The notes below the pieces were generated by a model. That model saw nothing but the letters and a program-made list of their open reading frames with translations. It was not told the origin of the DNA and ran no database searches. The translations under genes and the position numbers were made by a program. From positions 1 through 64,000 of the forward strand of contig NZ_VTTM01000007.1 in assembly GCF_008364795.1 (NCBI RefSeq): a DNA stretch of 64,000 nt, written 5' to 3'. Positions 29,724 through 37,947 of the stretch are shown here, piece after piece. Each line of letters begins with the position of its first letter. Position 1 is the first letter of the stretch. Source of the stretch: Azospirillum oryzae. GTDB taxonomy: Bacteria > Pseudomonadota > Alphaproteobacteria > Azospirillales > Azospirillaceae.

Positions 29724-30134
29724 GTGTTGTCGGACGATAGCGTGAAACGGACCATGCTGGTCCAGCCGGGCGGCGCGCCGCTCACCTACACCATTCTGGT
29801 GCGCGGGTTCGCCGCCGCGGTGGCGCTCGCCGGCCGCACCGACCGGCCGGACGTCCGCTTCGACCTGACGCTGACCGTCACCCATCCCGGTCCCGGCTTT
29901 CCCGACGACATCGCCGCGGTGATGTCTTACGAGGACATCGTCGAAGACTTGCGTCGTCTTTGTGCCGAATCCAACGTATCGGGCGCCGAATACTTGGCAG
30001 ACCGTGCCGCCGATCTCTGCCTGTCCCATGCCAAAGTGCGCCGCGTCCAGGTCGACGTCACCATTCCCGCGGCCGACTCGGACGCTTCCTCGGCCGGCGC
30101 CAGCCTGACGCGCGGCCGGCCCGGCCTCGCCTGA
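29724..30134 (+). CDS. Dihydroneopterin aldolase-like protein (degenerate FolB)
   Basis: Product of 136 residues with the tunneling (T-fold) pattern of FolB: an N-terminal beta hairpin TILVRGFAAAVALAG, then MSYEDIVEDLRRLCAE and AEYLADRAADLCLS, and a last strand VRRVQVDVTIPAA. The expected Glu of the E-x-Q segment is missing (GRTDRPDVRFDL instead), and the terminal Lys of the KP segment is replaced (TIPAA), so the classic aldolase residues appear to be absent. GTG 29724 is the likely start. It lies just after folK. It may be a binding or regulatory relic rather than the active aldolase. Confidence 0.65.
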   Translation: MLSDDSVKRTMLVQPGGAPLTYTILVRGFAAAVALAGRTDRPDVRFDLTLTVTHPGPGFPDDIAAVMSYEDIVEDLRRLCAESNVSGAEYLADRAADLCLSHAKVRRVQVDVTIPAADSDASSAGASLTRGRPGLA

Positions 30135-30194
30135 CCACGTCCGTCGCCGCCGCGCGGCTGATCATTACTGCATTGAACAAAGATATAGCGCCTG

Positions 30195-30222
30195 TTGACA
30201 AAAGGACGGGTGACAATACCAC
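30195..30222 (+). promoter_or_regulatory. Possible promoter upstream of the 52-residue gene
   Basis: A consensus TTGACA at 30195-30200 with a weak TACCAC 16 bases on (30217-30222). The gap 30135-30430 is otherwise noncoding and AT-richer at its left side. A transcript from here would have a 200-base leader. Confidence 0.35.
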
Positions 30223-30430
30223 CTGGTCTGAGTTATGGTCGCCATATTGTATTTTAGACCCACAATCCGGACCGGACGGGGTATATCCCCGGCGGCGATC
30301 CGGATACCGAAAGCCGAGACGAGAGCGCAGCAGGGATTAGGCCAATCGCCATTGCCGGCTTCGACCGTCCGCCGATCCCCCTTCCGGGACGGCAACGGCC
30401 CCCGGAAGCCGGACTCTAAGGGAGGGACGC

Positions 30431-30589
30431 ATGGACCGCAGCACGACGCCGACCCTTTCCGAACTGCTCGAAGATCCGATCGTGATCGCCGTGATGGCGC
30501 GCGATGGGATCAGCCCCGACAGCGTCCAGCAGCTTTTCGAACGCCTTCGCCGGAGCCGCCGAGTACAGGAAGAACGGCTCGCCGCCTGA
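30431..30589 (+). CDS. Small conserved-type protein of 52 residues
   Basis: Short gene with a strong GGGAGGGA ribosome site before ATG 30431. The product begins MDRSTTPTLSELLEDPIV, continues IAVMARDGISPDSVQQLFER and ends in an Arg-rich helix. The pattern of LSELLxDP, then AVMxxDG, resembles a group of 50-70-residue proteins I associate with rhizobia and Rhodospirillales, all uncharacterised. It is soluble and helical. It overlaps a longer meaningless frame on the same strand, and it ends just before the hairpin at 30658-30692. Confidence 0.7.
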   Translation: MDRSTTPTLSELLEDPIVIAVMARDGISPDSVQQLFERLRRSRRVQEERLAA

Positions 30590-30657
30590 CCTGCGGGCAT
30601 CCTGACCCTGGCATTGAATAAGGCCCGGTCAGGCCAATCGGCTGGAACACCACAAAA

Positions 30658-30692
30658 CGAAGCGCCGCCTTCCACCGGAGGGCGGCGCTTCG
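30658..30692 (-). terminator. Terminator after the CheY-like gene
   Basis: Near-perfect 12-bp stem (CGAAGCGCCGCC/GGCGGCGCTTCG) with an 11-base loop. On the minus strand it is followed by TTTTGTGG, 19 bases past the response regulator stop. Confidence 0.8.
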
Positions 30693-30710
30693 CAATTCGG
30701 GGAAAGAGGG

Positions 30711-31091
30711 TCACCCCTCCAGAACCTCGCGCACGACTTCCATCACCTCCGCCGGGGTGAAGGGCTTGCGCAGGGTGCGGTGCGCGCCCAGCGCCTCCGC
30801 CACCGGCAGCACATCCAGCGAGGCGCGGGCGCCGCCGCCGGAAATCGCGATGATCTTCAGCGACGGCGCGCCGCGCCGCAGCTCCATGATCGTCGCCAGC
30901 CCTTCCTGGTTCGGCATGAAGATGTCGGTGATGACCAGATCGACGGGATCGCCGGCCGGGCGGTCGCGGAACCGCAACATCCCCTCCACCCCGTCGCGGG
31001 CGCCGACCGCCTCATGGCCGGCCATCGTCAGCGTCCGCAGCAGCACCGCGCGGGCGACGTCGTCGTCATCGATGATCAGCACGCTGGCCAT
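30711..31091 (-). CDS. Stand-alone CheY-like response regulator
   Basis: Single receiver domain of 126 residues with no output domain. The acidic pocket is IIDDDDVA (8-11), the phosphoacceptor is Asp56 in DLVITDIFMP, the Thr/Ser switch lies in IIAISGGG near 82, and the conserved Lys is in RTLRKPF near 106. From ATG 31091 the protein is complete. It starts 17 bases after the RND permease and is probably its operon partner. The cognate histidine kinase is not in the window. A link to efflux regulation is plausible but not shown. Confidence 0.88.
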   Translation of the reverse strand: MASVLIIDDDDVARAVLLRTLTMAGHEAVGARDGVEGMLRFRDRPAGDPVDLVITDIFMPNQEGLATIMELRRGAPSLKIIAISGGGARASLDVLPVAEALGAHRTLRKPFTPAEVMEVVREVLEG

Positions 31092-31107
31092 GGCGCCGGT
31101 CCCCTCC

Positions 31108-34100
31108 TCACTCCGCCGGATGGGGCACGCCGTGGGCCGAGCCTCCATCCGCGCCTTGCTCCGCAGCCTCATCCTGCATCGGCTTCTTGCGGGCGAGATA
31201 GCTGTAGACCGTCGGCACGACGAACAGGGTCAGCAGCGTGCCCAGCGTCATGCCGCCGACGATGACGGCACCGATGGCCTGCCGGCTTTCCGCACCGGCC
31301 CCCTTGGCATAGGCCAGCGGCACGGCACCCAGCACCATGGCGCCGGTGGTCATCAGGATCGGGCGCAGGCGCAGCACGGCCGCCTCCTCCACCGCCTTGC
31401 GGATGTCGGTCCCGGCACGCTGGAGCTGGTTGGCGAACTCCACGATCAGGATGCCGTGCTTGGTGATGAGGCCGACCAGGGTGACGAGGCCGATCTGGCT
31501 GTAGACGTTCATCGTCCCACCGCTGAACTGCAGGGCGGCCAGCGCGCCGGTCATCGACAGCGGCACCGTCAGCATGATGACGAAGGGATCGATGAAGCTT
31601 TCGAACTGCGCCGCGAGCACCAGATAGATGAAGGCCAGCGCCAGGATGAAGACGAAATAGAGCCCGGTCGCCGATTCGCGGAATTCGCGGCTCTGCCCGG
31701 CATAGTCGGTCTGCGCGGTGGCCGGCAGCACCTTGTTCGCCGCCGCCTGCATCACCGCCAGCGCCTCGCCCAGCGAGGTCCCCGGCGCCAGCGTCGCGGT
31801 GATGGTGGCGGAGCGCAGCTTGTTGAAGTGGTTCAACTCCTTCGGGGCCACCCGCTCCTCGACCTTCACCAGATTGGCGAGCGAGATCATCTGGCCCGCA
31901 CCGCCCGTCGCGCTGGTGCCGCCACGGACATAGATGCCGGCGATGTCGTCCGGGTTGCGGCGGTCGACATTGGCGACCTGGACGATCACGTCATACTGCT
32001 TGCCGTCCTTCTTGAAACGCGTGACCTGCCGTCCACCCAGCAGCGTTTCCAGGGTGCGGCCGACGGTGTCGACATCCACTCCCAGATCGGCCGACTTGTC
32101 GCGGTCCAGCGACACCCGCAATTCCGGCTTGTTCAGCTTCAGGTCGGTATCGAGGTTGGTCAGGCCGGGGAAGTTGCGCGCCTCCGCCATCATGGCGTTG
32201 ACCATCGTCTGCAGTTCCTCGAACGGCAGCGAGGTCTGGATGACGAAGTTGACCGGCTTGTCGATCGGGCTCTGGCCCAGCGAGGGCGGGTTGGTGACGA
32301 AGCCCAAAATGCCGGGAATGCCGAACATCTTGGGGAACAGCTGGGCGGTGATCGCCTGCTGCTTCACGTCGCGCTCGTCCCAGTCGATCAGGCGGACGAA
32401 GGCGATGCCCTGGTTCACCACGGGGAAACCGACGACGACGAAGAACTTCTCCAGCACCGGGATCTGGCGGAACAGCGCCTCCATGCGCTGGGCGTAGCCC
32501 ATGGTGTAGTCGAGCGTCGAGCCTTCCGGTGCGATGGCGATGCCGACGATGGTGCCGCGGTCCTCCACCGGCGCCAGTTCCGACTTCAGCCCGGTGAACA
32601 GCACATAGCTGGCCGCCGCGACGCCCAGCCCGATCAGCAGCACCAGCGGCCGCACCCGCAGCGACAGGCGCAGCAGCCGGCGATAGCCGTTGGTCATCCC
32701 CTCCAGAAGGCGCTCAATGGCGCGGTACAGCAGGCCGTGCTTGGTCTCGTGCTTCAACAGCTTGGAGCACATCATCGGCGACAGCGTCAGCGCCACGAAG
32801 CCCGACACGATGACGGCTCCGGCCAGCGTCAGCGCGAATTCGGTGAACAGCCGCCCGGTGCGGCCGGTCATGAAGCCGATGGGGGCATAGACCGCGGCCA
32901 GCGTGATGGTCATGGCGATGACCGCGAAGCCGATCTCGCGCGATCCCTTCAGCGCCGCCTGGAACGGGTTCATCCCCTCTTCCACGTAACGGAAGATGTT
33001 CTCCAGCATGACGATGGCGTCGTCGACGACGAGGCCGATGGCCAGCACCATCGACAGCAGGGTCAGCGTGTTGATGGAGAAGCCGAAGGCGTACATCAGG
33101 GCGAAGCCGCCGATCAGCGATACCGGGATGGTCACCAGCGGCACCAGCGTCGCCCGCAGCGAGCGCAGGAAGAAGAAGATGACCAGCACGACCAGGATGA
33201 TCGCTTCGAAGATCGTGTGGAACACCGCGTCGATCGACTTGGCGATGAAGACGGAGCTGTCGTAACCGACATCCACCCCCATGCCCTCGGGCACCGCCGC
33301 GCGGATCTTCGGCAGCGCCTCGTTGACCGCCTTCGACACGTCCAGCGGGTTGGCGGTGGATTGCTTCACCACGCCGATGGCGACGGCGCCGCGGCCGTTG
33401 AAGCGGGCGCTGACGCGCTCGTCCAGCGCACCAAGTTCCGCCCGGCCGATGTCGCGCAGCCGGACCAGATAGCCCGAATCGTCGCGCAGGATGATGTTCT
33501 CGAATTCCGCCGGGGTGCGCAGGTCGGTTTCCGACACCACGGTGAACTCGCGCGCCACGCTTTCGACGCGGCCCGCCGGGATCTCGACGTTCTGCTTGCG
33601 CAGCGCATTCTCGACGTCCTGCGGCGTCACCCGGTAGGCGGCCATCCGCTGCGGGTCGAGCCACAGCCGCATGGCGAAGCGACGCTCGCCGAAGATGCGG
33701 ACCTGCGCCACGCCGGGCAGGTTCTGCAGCCGGTCCTTGACGTAGCGGTCGGCGAAGTCCGTCACCTCCAGCGGCGAATGCCGGTCGGAGGAAAAGGCCA
33801 GATAGATGATCGGCTGGGCGTCGGCCTCCACCTTGGCGATGACCGGCTCGTCGATCTCCGACGGCAGCGCGGCGCGGACGCGGCCCACCCGGTCGCGCAC
33901 GTCGCTGGCGGCGACATCGACGTTGCGGTCCAGCCGGAAGCGCAGGGTGATCTGCGACTTCTCCGCCCGGCTGATCGAGGACATGACGTCAATGCCCTCG
34001 ATGCCGGCAAGGCTGTCCTCCAGCGTCTGGGTGACCTGGCTTTCGATGATCTGGGCCGAGGCGCCCTTGTAGGTCGTCTCCACCGTGACGACCGGCTCGT

Positions 34101-34221
34101 CGATCTTGGGATATTCGCGCACCGACAGGCGCTGATACGACACGATGCCGATCAGCATCAGGGCGAGGCTCATCACCGTCGCCAGGACGGGACGGCGGAC
34201 GGAAATGTCGGACAGGACCAT
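31108..34221 (-). CDS. RND efflux permease (HAE1 family)
   Basis: Inner-membrane proton-driven multidrug exporter, 1037 residues, normal length. Architecture: TM1, periplasmic porter domain, TM2-7 with the proton-relay pair in GLVVDDAIVMLENIF (TM4), a second porter domain and TM8-12 ending near LLTLFVVPTVYSYL. The start VLSDISVRRPVLATVMSLALMLIG is typical of MdtB/MexF-like or AcrB-divergent permeases common in alphaproteobacteria. The gene is 4 bases downstream of its adaptor. No outer-membrane factor is encoded here, so it must use a TolC homologue from elsewhere. The substrate cannot be told from sequence. Confidence 0.93.
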   Translation of the reverse strand: MVLSDISVRRPVLATVMSLALMLIGIVSYQRLSVREYPKIDEPVVTVETTYKGASAQIIESQVTQTLEDSLAGIEGIDVMSSISRAEKSQITLRFRLDRNVDVAASDVRDRVGRVRAALPSEIDEPVIAKVEADAQPIIYLAFSSDRHSPLEVTDFADRYVKDRLQNLPGVAQVRIFGERRFAMRLWLDPQRMAAYRVTPQDVENALRKQNVEIPAGRVESVAREFTVVSETDLRTPAEFENIILRDDSGYLVRLRDIGRAELGALDERVSARFNGRGAVAIGVVKQSTANPLDVSKAVNEALPKIRAAVPEGMGVDVGYDSSVFIAKSIDAVFHTIFEAIILVVLVIFFFLRSLRATLVPLVTIPVSLIGGFALMYAFGFSINTLTLLSMVLAIGLVVDDAIVMLENIFRYVEEGMNPFQAALKGSREIGFAVIAMTITLAAVYAPIGFMTGRTGRLFTEFALTLAGAVIVSGFVALTLSPMMCSKLLKHETKHGLLYRAIERLLEGMTNGYRRLLRLSLRVRPLVLLIGLGVAAASYVLFTGLKSELAPVEDRGTIVGIAIAPEGSTLDYTMGYAQRMEALFRQIPVLEKFFVVVGFPVVNQGIAFVRLIDWDERDVKQQAITAQLFPKMFGIPGILGFVTNPPSLGQSPIDKPVNFVIQTSLPFEELQTMVNAMMAEARNFPGLTNLDTDLKLNKPELRVSLDRDKSADLGVDVDTVGRTLETLLGGRQVTRFKKDGKQYDVIVQVANVDRRNPDDIAGIYVRGGTSATGGAGQMISLANLVKVEERVAPKELNHFNKLRSATITATLAPGTSLGEALAVMQAAANKVLPATAQTDYAGQSREFRESATGLYFVFILALAFIYLVLAAQFESFIDPFVIMLTVPLSMTGALAALQFSGGTMNVYSQIGLVTLVGLITKHGILIVEFANQLQRAGTDIRKAVEEAAVLRLRPILMTTGAMVLGAVPLAYAKGAGAESRQAIGAVIVGGMTLGTLLTLFVVPTVYSYLARKKPMQDEAAEQGADGGSAHGVPHPAE

Positions 34222-34225
34222 GGAT

Positions 34226-35380
34226 TCAGCTCCCGGCCGGCTTGTTCGGAACCACCGTCACCGGCGCGCCGTCGCGGATTTTCAGCTGGCCGGCGGTGAC
34301 CACCATGTCGGCGGGGGCGAGACCCTTGGAAATCTCCACCTCCGCATTGCGGCGTTCGCCCAGCGTGACGCGGGTCTGCGCCACCTTGCCCTCCACCACC
34401 TTGAAGACATACTGGTCCTTGCCGAAGGCGACGATGGCCTGTTCCGGCACCAGCACCGCGTCGGGCACCGTGGTCAGCGTCAGCGACACGCGGGCGAACA
34501 GGCCGGGGCGCAGCGAGCCGTCCGGGTTCGGCACGCGGGCGCGGATCGCCAGCGCGCGGCCGTTCACGTCCACCAGCGGGTCGATGGCATAGACGGTGCC
34601 GTCGAAGCTGCGCCCGCCGAAGGCATCCACCGCCACCTTCACCGTCTGTCCCACCTTCACCGCCGGCAGGAACATCTCCGGCACGCGGAAGTCCAGCTTC
34701 AGCGTGTCGATGTCCTCCAGGTTGACGATGTCCTTGCCGGCCTGGACGAAATCGCCGACCGACACCTTGCGCAGCCCCAGCACGCCGTCGAAGGGCGCGG
34801 TGATGACCTGCTTGTCGAGTTGCGCCCTGGCCAGTTGCACCGCCGCCTCGTCGGCCAGCAGCTTGGCGGCCGCCTGTTCGCGGTTGCGCATGGGACCGGT
34901 GTTCTGGCGCATCAGCTGGTCGGCGCGCGACAGCTCGGCACGGGAAAAGGCGATACTCGCCTGCGCCTGGGCCAGGGTGGCGCGGGCGATGGCGTCGTCC
35001 AGCCGGACCAGCACGGTGCCCTTTGCGACGCGCTGCCCCTCCTTGAAGGCGATCTCGCTGATGCGTCCGGCGATCTCCGGCCGGATCACCACCGATTCGT
35101 TGGACAGCAGCGACCCGACGGCGGTCACCGTCCGCTCCACCATCCCCACGCGGACCGGAACGGCCTCCACTGGCATCGGCGGCGCGCCGCCCGGCGGCTT
35201 CGCTCCCCCCGAGGCGCCCCCCGAGGCGCCCCCGGGAGCGGGCGCACCGCCGGACACGGCACCAGTCACCATCGTGGTCAGCCCGGCGACGGTCCCCCCC
35301 TGCTTCACGAAATACCAGTAGGCCCCGCCGGCGATAGCCGCCAGGACGAGGAGTGCAGCGATGCGAAGCGTGTGGCGCAT
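34226..35380 (-). CDS. RND efflux periplasmic adaptor subunit
   Basis: Membrane fusion protein linking the permease to an outer-membrane channel, 384 residues. An N-terminal uncleaved anchor (RIAALLVLAAIAGGAYWYF) is followed by a Gly/Pro linker, the lipoyl half-motifs (GRISEIAFKEGQRVAKGTVLVRLD near 115 and APFDGVLGLRKVSVGDFV near 190), an alpha-hairpin between them, and a beta-barrel domain (FRVPEMFLPAVKVGQTV). It is first in the leftward operon. The palindrome at 35441-35462 covers its promoter region, about 60 bases upstream of ATG 35380. Confidence 0.92.
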   Translation of the reverse strand: MRHTLRIAALLVLAAIAGGAYWYFVKQGGTVAGLTTMVTGAVSGGAPAPGGASGGASGGAKPPGGAPPMPVEAVPVRVGMVERTVTAVGSLLSNESVVIRPEIAGRISEIAFKEGQRVAKGTVLVRLDDAIARATLAQAQASIAFSRAELSRADQLMRQNTGPMRNREQAAAKLLADEAAVQLARAQLDKQVITAPFDGVLGLRKVSVGDFVQAGKDIVNLEDIDTLKLDFRVPEMFLPAVKVGQTVKVAVDAFGGRSFDGTVYAIDPLVDVNGRALAIRARVPNPDGSLRPGLFARVSLTLTTVPDAVLVPEQAIVAFGKDQYVFKVVEGKVAQTRVTLGERRNAEVEISKGLAPADMVVTAGQLKIRDGAPVTVVPNKPAGS

Positions 35381-35440
35381 GGAACCGGGATCCGGACGGG
35401 TTTCGTTCTACCGCAGCGCAACCGAAAGGGGCGCGGGGCA

Positions 35441-35462
35441 AACTGAACTATATCGTTCAGTT
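35441..35462. promoter_or_regulatory. TetR-type operator upstream of the RND operon
   Basis: Perfect inverted repeat AACTGAAC-TATATC-GTTCAGTT, 8-bp arms and a 6-base centre. A TATAGT -10-like box on the minus strand overlaps its centre (35447-35452). The shape fits a TetR/AcrR-family repressor site. No TetR gene is adjacent. Confidence 0.7.
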
Positions 35463-35483
35463 CACATCCGGAGTCGAGAAGGT

Positions 35484-35831
35484 TCAGCGATCAGAACCGT
35501 CCGCAGGTCCGTTTGTGGCGGCCACGTCCTGAGGCCCACCGCTCTCCAGCCGGCCGGCCCGCATCGGCACCGTCCGGCCGCCGCAGAGCGTCACCCAGAG
35601 ATCGGCGGAATCGCCGGCCGCCACCGGACCGTCGCCGTCCATCCGGCGGACTTCTCCACCCTCCAGATCGAGTCCCGGCGCGCAGCAGGGCGACTCGCCG
35701 GCCGCCACAAGGGCACGGACCCGGCCATTCTCGATCCGGATGTCACGAAATCCGTCATGGACCCGCGCGTTCTTCAACCAGAACTTCCCATTGGCGGGGA
35801 TGCGGGCGAGGCAACAGGTCGGGGCGTTCAT
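35484..35831 (-). CDS. Mini-protein resembling the beta-sandwich of amidohydrolases
   Basis: Product of 115 residues. The N-terminal part (FWLKNARVHDGFRDIRIENGRVRALVAAGE) looks like the first strands of a cytosine-deaminase/dihydroorotase-type amidohydrolase, and the C-terminal part (AAGDSADLWVTLCGGRTV, then RAGRL) looks like the strands that close the same sandwich. The whole metal-binding TIM barrel normally lying between them is missing. It could be an internally deleted relic or a real stand-alone domain; the frame is open and codon use is host-like. No metal-ligand His or Asp motif is present, so hydrolase activity is unlikely. Confidence 0.5.
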   Translation of the reverse strand: MNAPTCCLARIPANGKFWLKNARVHDGFRDIRIENGRVRALVAAGESPCCAPGLDLEGGEVRRMDGDGPVAAGDSADLWVTLCGGRTVPMRAGRLESGGPQDVAATNGPADGSDR

Positions 35832-35925
35832 GGAATTTACCCGTGTCCGGTCCGGCTATGTGCGACGCACTAAAACTGACACAAAATGGTAAAGCAAAAC
35901 CAGCGGGAGCTTGGTCTTCCCGGGA

Positions 35926-36771
35926 TTACCCGTCCCCCAGCGCCAGAAACTCCTGGAAATTGGCGCAGCGGCCGGCCTTGAAGGCGTCCTCATAGGCGGC
36001 GTTGCGGGCACGCTTGGCGGCGATCGCCTGCGTGAAGCGATGGCGCAACCCCTCGTTCCGGATACCCAATCCATCGTCGGCCAGCCGGTCCAGCAGATGG
36101 CGGTAGCAGCGCTCCGCCCGCTCGCCGCTGTCGGCGGAGAAGGTGATGGAGCCGGCGCGCTGGCGATATTCGTAGAAGGGCGTCGCCACCAGCGGCACCG
36201 GGCCGGTGGCGTCGAGCACCCGGACGTTGAAGACCACGTCGTCGCAGAAATTCACATCCTCGTCCCAGCCCGGCACCAGATCGCGCCGCACCAGCGGGAA
36301 CATCGGCACGGAGGTCGCCAGGAACCGCTCGCCATCCAACAGGGCCGGGGCCTGTCCATCCTCGAACAGGCGCAGCAGCGGCGAATCGTCCTCGTCACGC
36401 ACCACCGCGACATTGTCGAAAGCCGCGCCCCGCGCCAGCGCGATCGGAGCCAGCGCGGACAGCCGGCCGGGACGGAAACGGTCGTCGGCGTCCAGCGGCG
36501 CCACCAGCGCCAGCCGCGCAGCATCCAGCCCGGCATTGCGCGCGGCGGGCGCCCCGGCGCCGACCCGACCGGTGCTTGCGAAGACCAGCCGCGAATCGTC
36601 GATCCCGGCGGCCCGCAGCGTCGGGCGGTAATCGGTGCCGTCGTCGCTGACGATCACCGCCTCCCACGTCGTCCAATCCTGGTCCAGCAGGCTTTGCACC
36701 GCCCGGACTATGGTGCCGTGGGCATGGTGGGCGGCGATGATGACCGACACGCCCATTTCGTTCCCGCGCAT
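35926..36771 (-). CDS. Glycosyltransferase family 2 protein
   Basis: GT-A-fold glycosyltransferase of about 281 residues. It begins (M)GVSVIIAAHHAHGTIVRAVQ, carries the nucleotide-sugar region VIVSDDGTDY near 42-51, and has a DxD-type metal motif PLDADDRFRP near 93. The C-terminal half is helical with several Arg-rich turns. No membrane segment. ATG 36771 has a GGGGAA site upstream; ATG 36756 is a possible alternative that begins right at the fold. It is isolated from other polysaccharide genes, so the acceptor is unknown. Confidence 0.8.
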   Translation of the reverse strand: MRGNEMGVSVIIAAHHAHGTIVRAVQSLLDQDWTTWEAVIVSDDGTDYRPTLRAAGIDDSRLVFASTGRVGAGAPAARNAGLDAARLALVAPLDADDRFRPGRLSALAPIALARGAAFDNVAVVRDEDDSPLLRLFEDGQAPALLDGERFLATSVPMFPLVRRDLVPGWDEDVNFCDDVVFNVRVLDATGPVPLVATPFYEYRQRAGSITFSADSGERAERCYRHLLDRLADDGLGIRNEGLRHRFTQAIAAKRARNAAYEDAFKAGRCANFQEFLALGDG

Positions 36772-36958
36772 TCCGCCGCATTCCCCATCCATTCGCGCGG
36801 CGGAGTTTGGCTGCGGGCGGCGAATGGCGTCAATGCCGCGCAATCATGCCGCCCGCCGCTCATGCCCGGTTTTGGAACCACCCCTTACCCGCCGGGGCGC
36901 CCCATGGTAGGAAAGGACATCGTGCCGCGCCAACCGGAAGGACGCCCGCGTGTTCGGT

Positions 36959-37008
36959 GAATGGAACAGTGGAACATCTCCGGAAAACTGTTTCACGCCG
37001 TTCCATTC
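36959..37008. promoter_or_regulatory. Long hairpin in the gap upstream of the ClpP-like gene
   Basis: GAATGGAAC (36959-36967) pairs with GTTCCATTC (37000-37008), and inside it GTGGAACA pairs with TGTTTCAC, including one G-T wobble. It lies in the 412-base gap 36772-37183 between the divergent glycosyltransferase and ClpP-like genes. No T tract follows on either strand, so it is not an obvious terminator. It could be an operator or an RNA structure. Confidence 0.5.
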
Positions 37009-37046
37009 GGCCGCGGCCCCACCCTTCGATTTTGGCCTGCCGGACG

Positions 37047-37075
37047 TTGAACATGAAGGCCGGACGGGCTATGTG
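37047..37075 (+). promoter_or_regulatory. Predicted promoter of the ClpP-like gene
   Basis: TTGAAC (37047-37052), a 17-base spacer and TATGTG (37070-37075). It gives a leader of about 100 bases. The rest of the 412-base gap holds the hairpin at 36959-37008 and nothing else I can name. Confidence 0.5.
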
Positions 37076-37183
37076 GTGAAGCAGGCAAGGCGCATGCGGC
37101 AGCGGGACGGCAGCCGGGGGATTTCTCCGGCGGCGCATCCCGGTCCCGATACCCCGCTTCCGATACCAGGGAGAAGAACATCA

Positions 37184-37810
37184 ATGGCGCAGGTCGGATA
37201 CACCCGGTTCGACGACGAACCTGAAAAGGAACCGGACGAGAAGTCGAAGGAAAGCGCCCAGCCGCAGTTCGCCGCCGTGCAGCAGAGCCTGTACAAGGCG
37301 CGTACGGTCCTGATCTTCGGCCAGATCGACATGAAGCTGGCGCAGGTCGTGTCGGCCCAGCTGCTGGCGCTCGCGCATGAGAACGACGACGACATCACCG
37401 TCGTGGTCAACTCGCCGGGCGGCCATGTCGAGGCGGGCGACACCATCCACGACATGATCCGCTTCATCAAGCCGCGGGTGAAGATGCTGGGCACGGGCTG
37501 GGTCGCCAGCGCCGGCTGCCACATCTATCTGGCGGCGAAGAAGGAAGACCGTTTCTGCCTGCCCAACACCCGCTTCCTGATCCACCAGCCGCTGGGCGGA
37601 ACGGGCGGCCGGGCGACGGACATCGCCATCGAGGCGAAGGAAATCATCCGCATGCGCGAGCGTCTGAACAGGATCATCGCGCGTGAGACCGGGCAGCCGT
37701 ACGAAAAGGTCGCCAAGGACACCGATCGCAATTATTGGATGTTCGCCGAAGAGGCGAAGGACTACGGTATCGTCAGCCAGGTCATCAACACGATGGACGA
37801 GCTGAAGTAA
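37184..37810 (+). CDS. ClpP-like protease subunit with altered catalytic triad
   Basis: ClpP/crotonase-fold protein of 208 residues. ATG 37184 follows AGGGAGAAG. Ser109 (WVASAGCHIYL) and His134 (RFLIHQPLGG) of the triad are in place, and the handle region ARETGQPYEKVAKDTDRN is normal. The Asp expected in the DTDRD(N)F segment is Asn183 (DTDRNYWMFAEEAKDYG). The N-terminal 25 residues are unusually acidic/Lys-rich rather than the typical axial loop. No clpX neighbour. It may be a weak or inactive subunit that mixes with the main ClpP, comparable in concept to ClpR proteins. It is monocistronic and ends at a 20-bp terminator stem. Confidence 0.85.
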   Translation: MAQVGYTRFDDEPEKEPDEKSKESAQPQFAAVQQSLYKARTVLIFGQIDMKLAQVVSAQLLALAHENDDDITVVVNSPGGHVEAGDTIHDMIRFIKPRVKMLGTGWVASAGCHIYLAAKKEDRFCLPNTRFLIHQPLGGTGGRATDIAIEAKEIIRMRERLNRIIARETGQPYEKVAKDTDRNYWMFAEEAKDYGIVSQVINTMDELK

Positions 37811-37827
37811 CGGTTCCACGATAGTCC

Positions 37828-37874
37828 AAAGAAATTGGGCCTTCCTCCAAATGAGAGGAAGGCCCAATTTCTTT
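37828..37874 (+). terminator. Terminator of the ClpP-like gene
   Basis: Perfect 20-bp stem (37828-37847 with 37855-37874), a 7-base loop and a TTTCTTTT end. It is 17 bases past the stop and among the strongest in the window. Confidence 0.9.
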
Positions 37875-37947
37875 TGGGCAATCGGAAACCCATCGGCCGG
37901 CAGGAGTGTTGATCCGCCACAACATCTCAATAAGATGGAGCCGACCG

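Noticed and set aside
30757..34299. A 1180-codon plus-strand frame opposite the RND permease and response regulator
   Set aside because: Antisense shadow of intact genes; the product is dominated by His, Gln, Arg and Asp with no recognisable fold.
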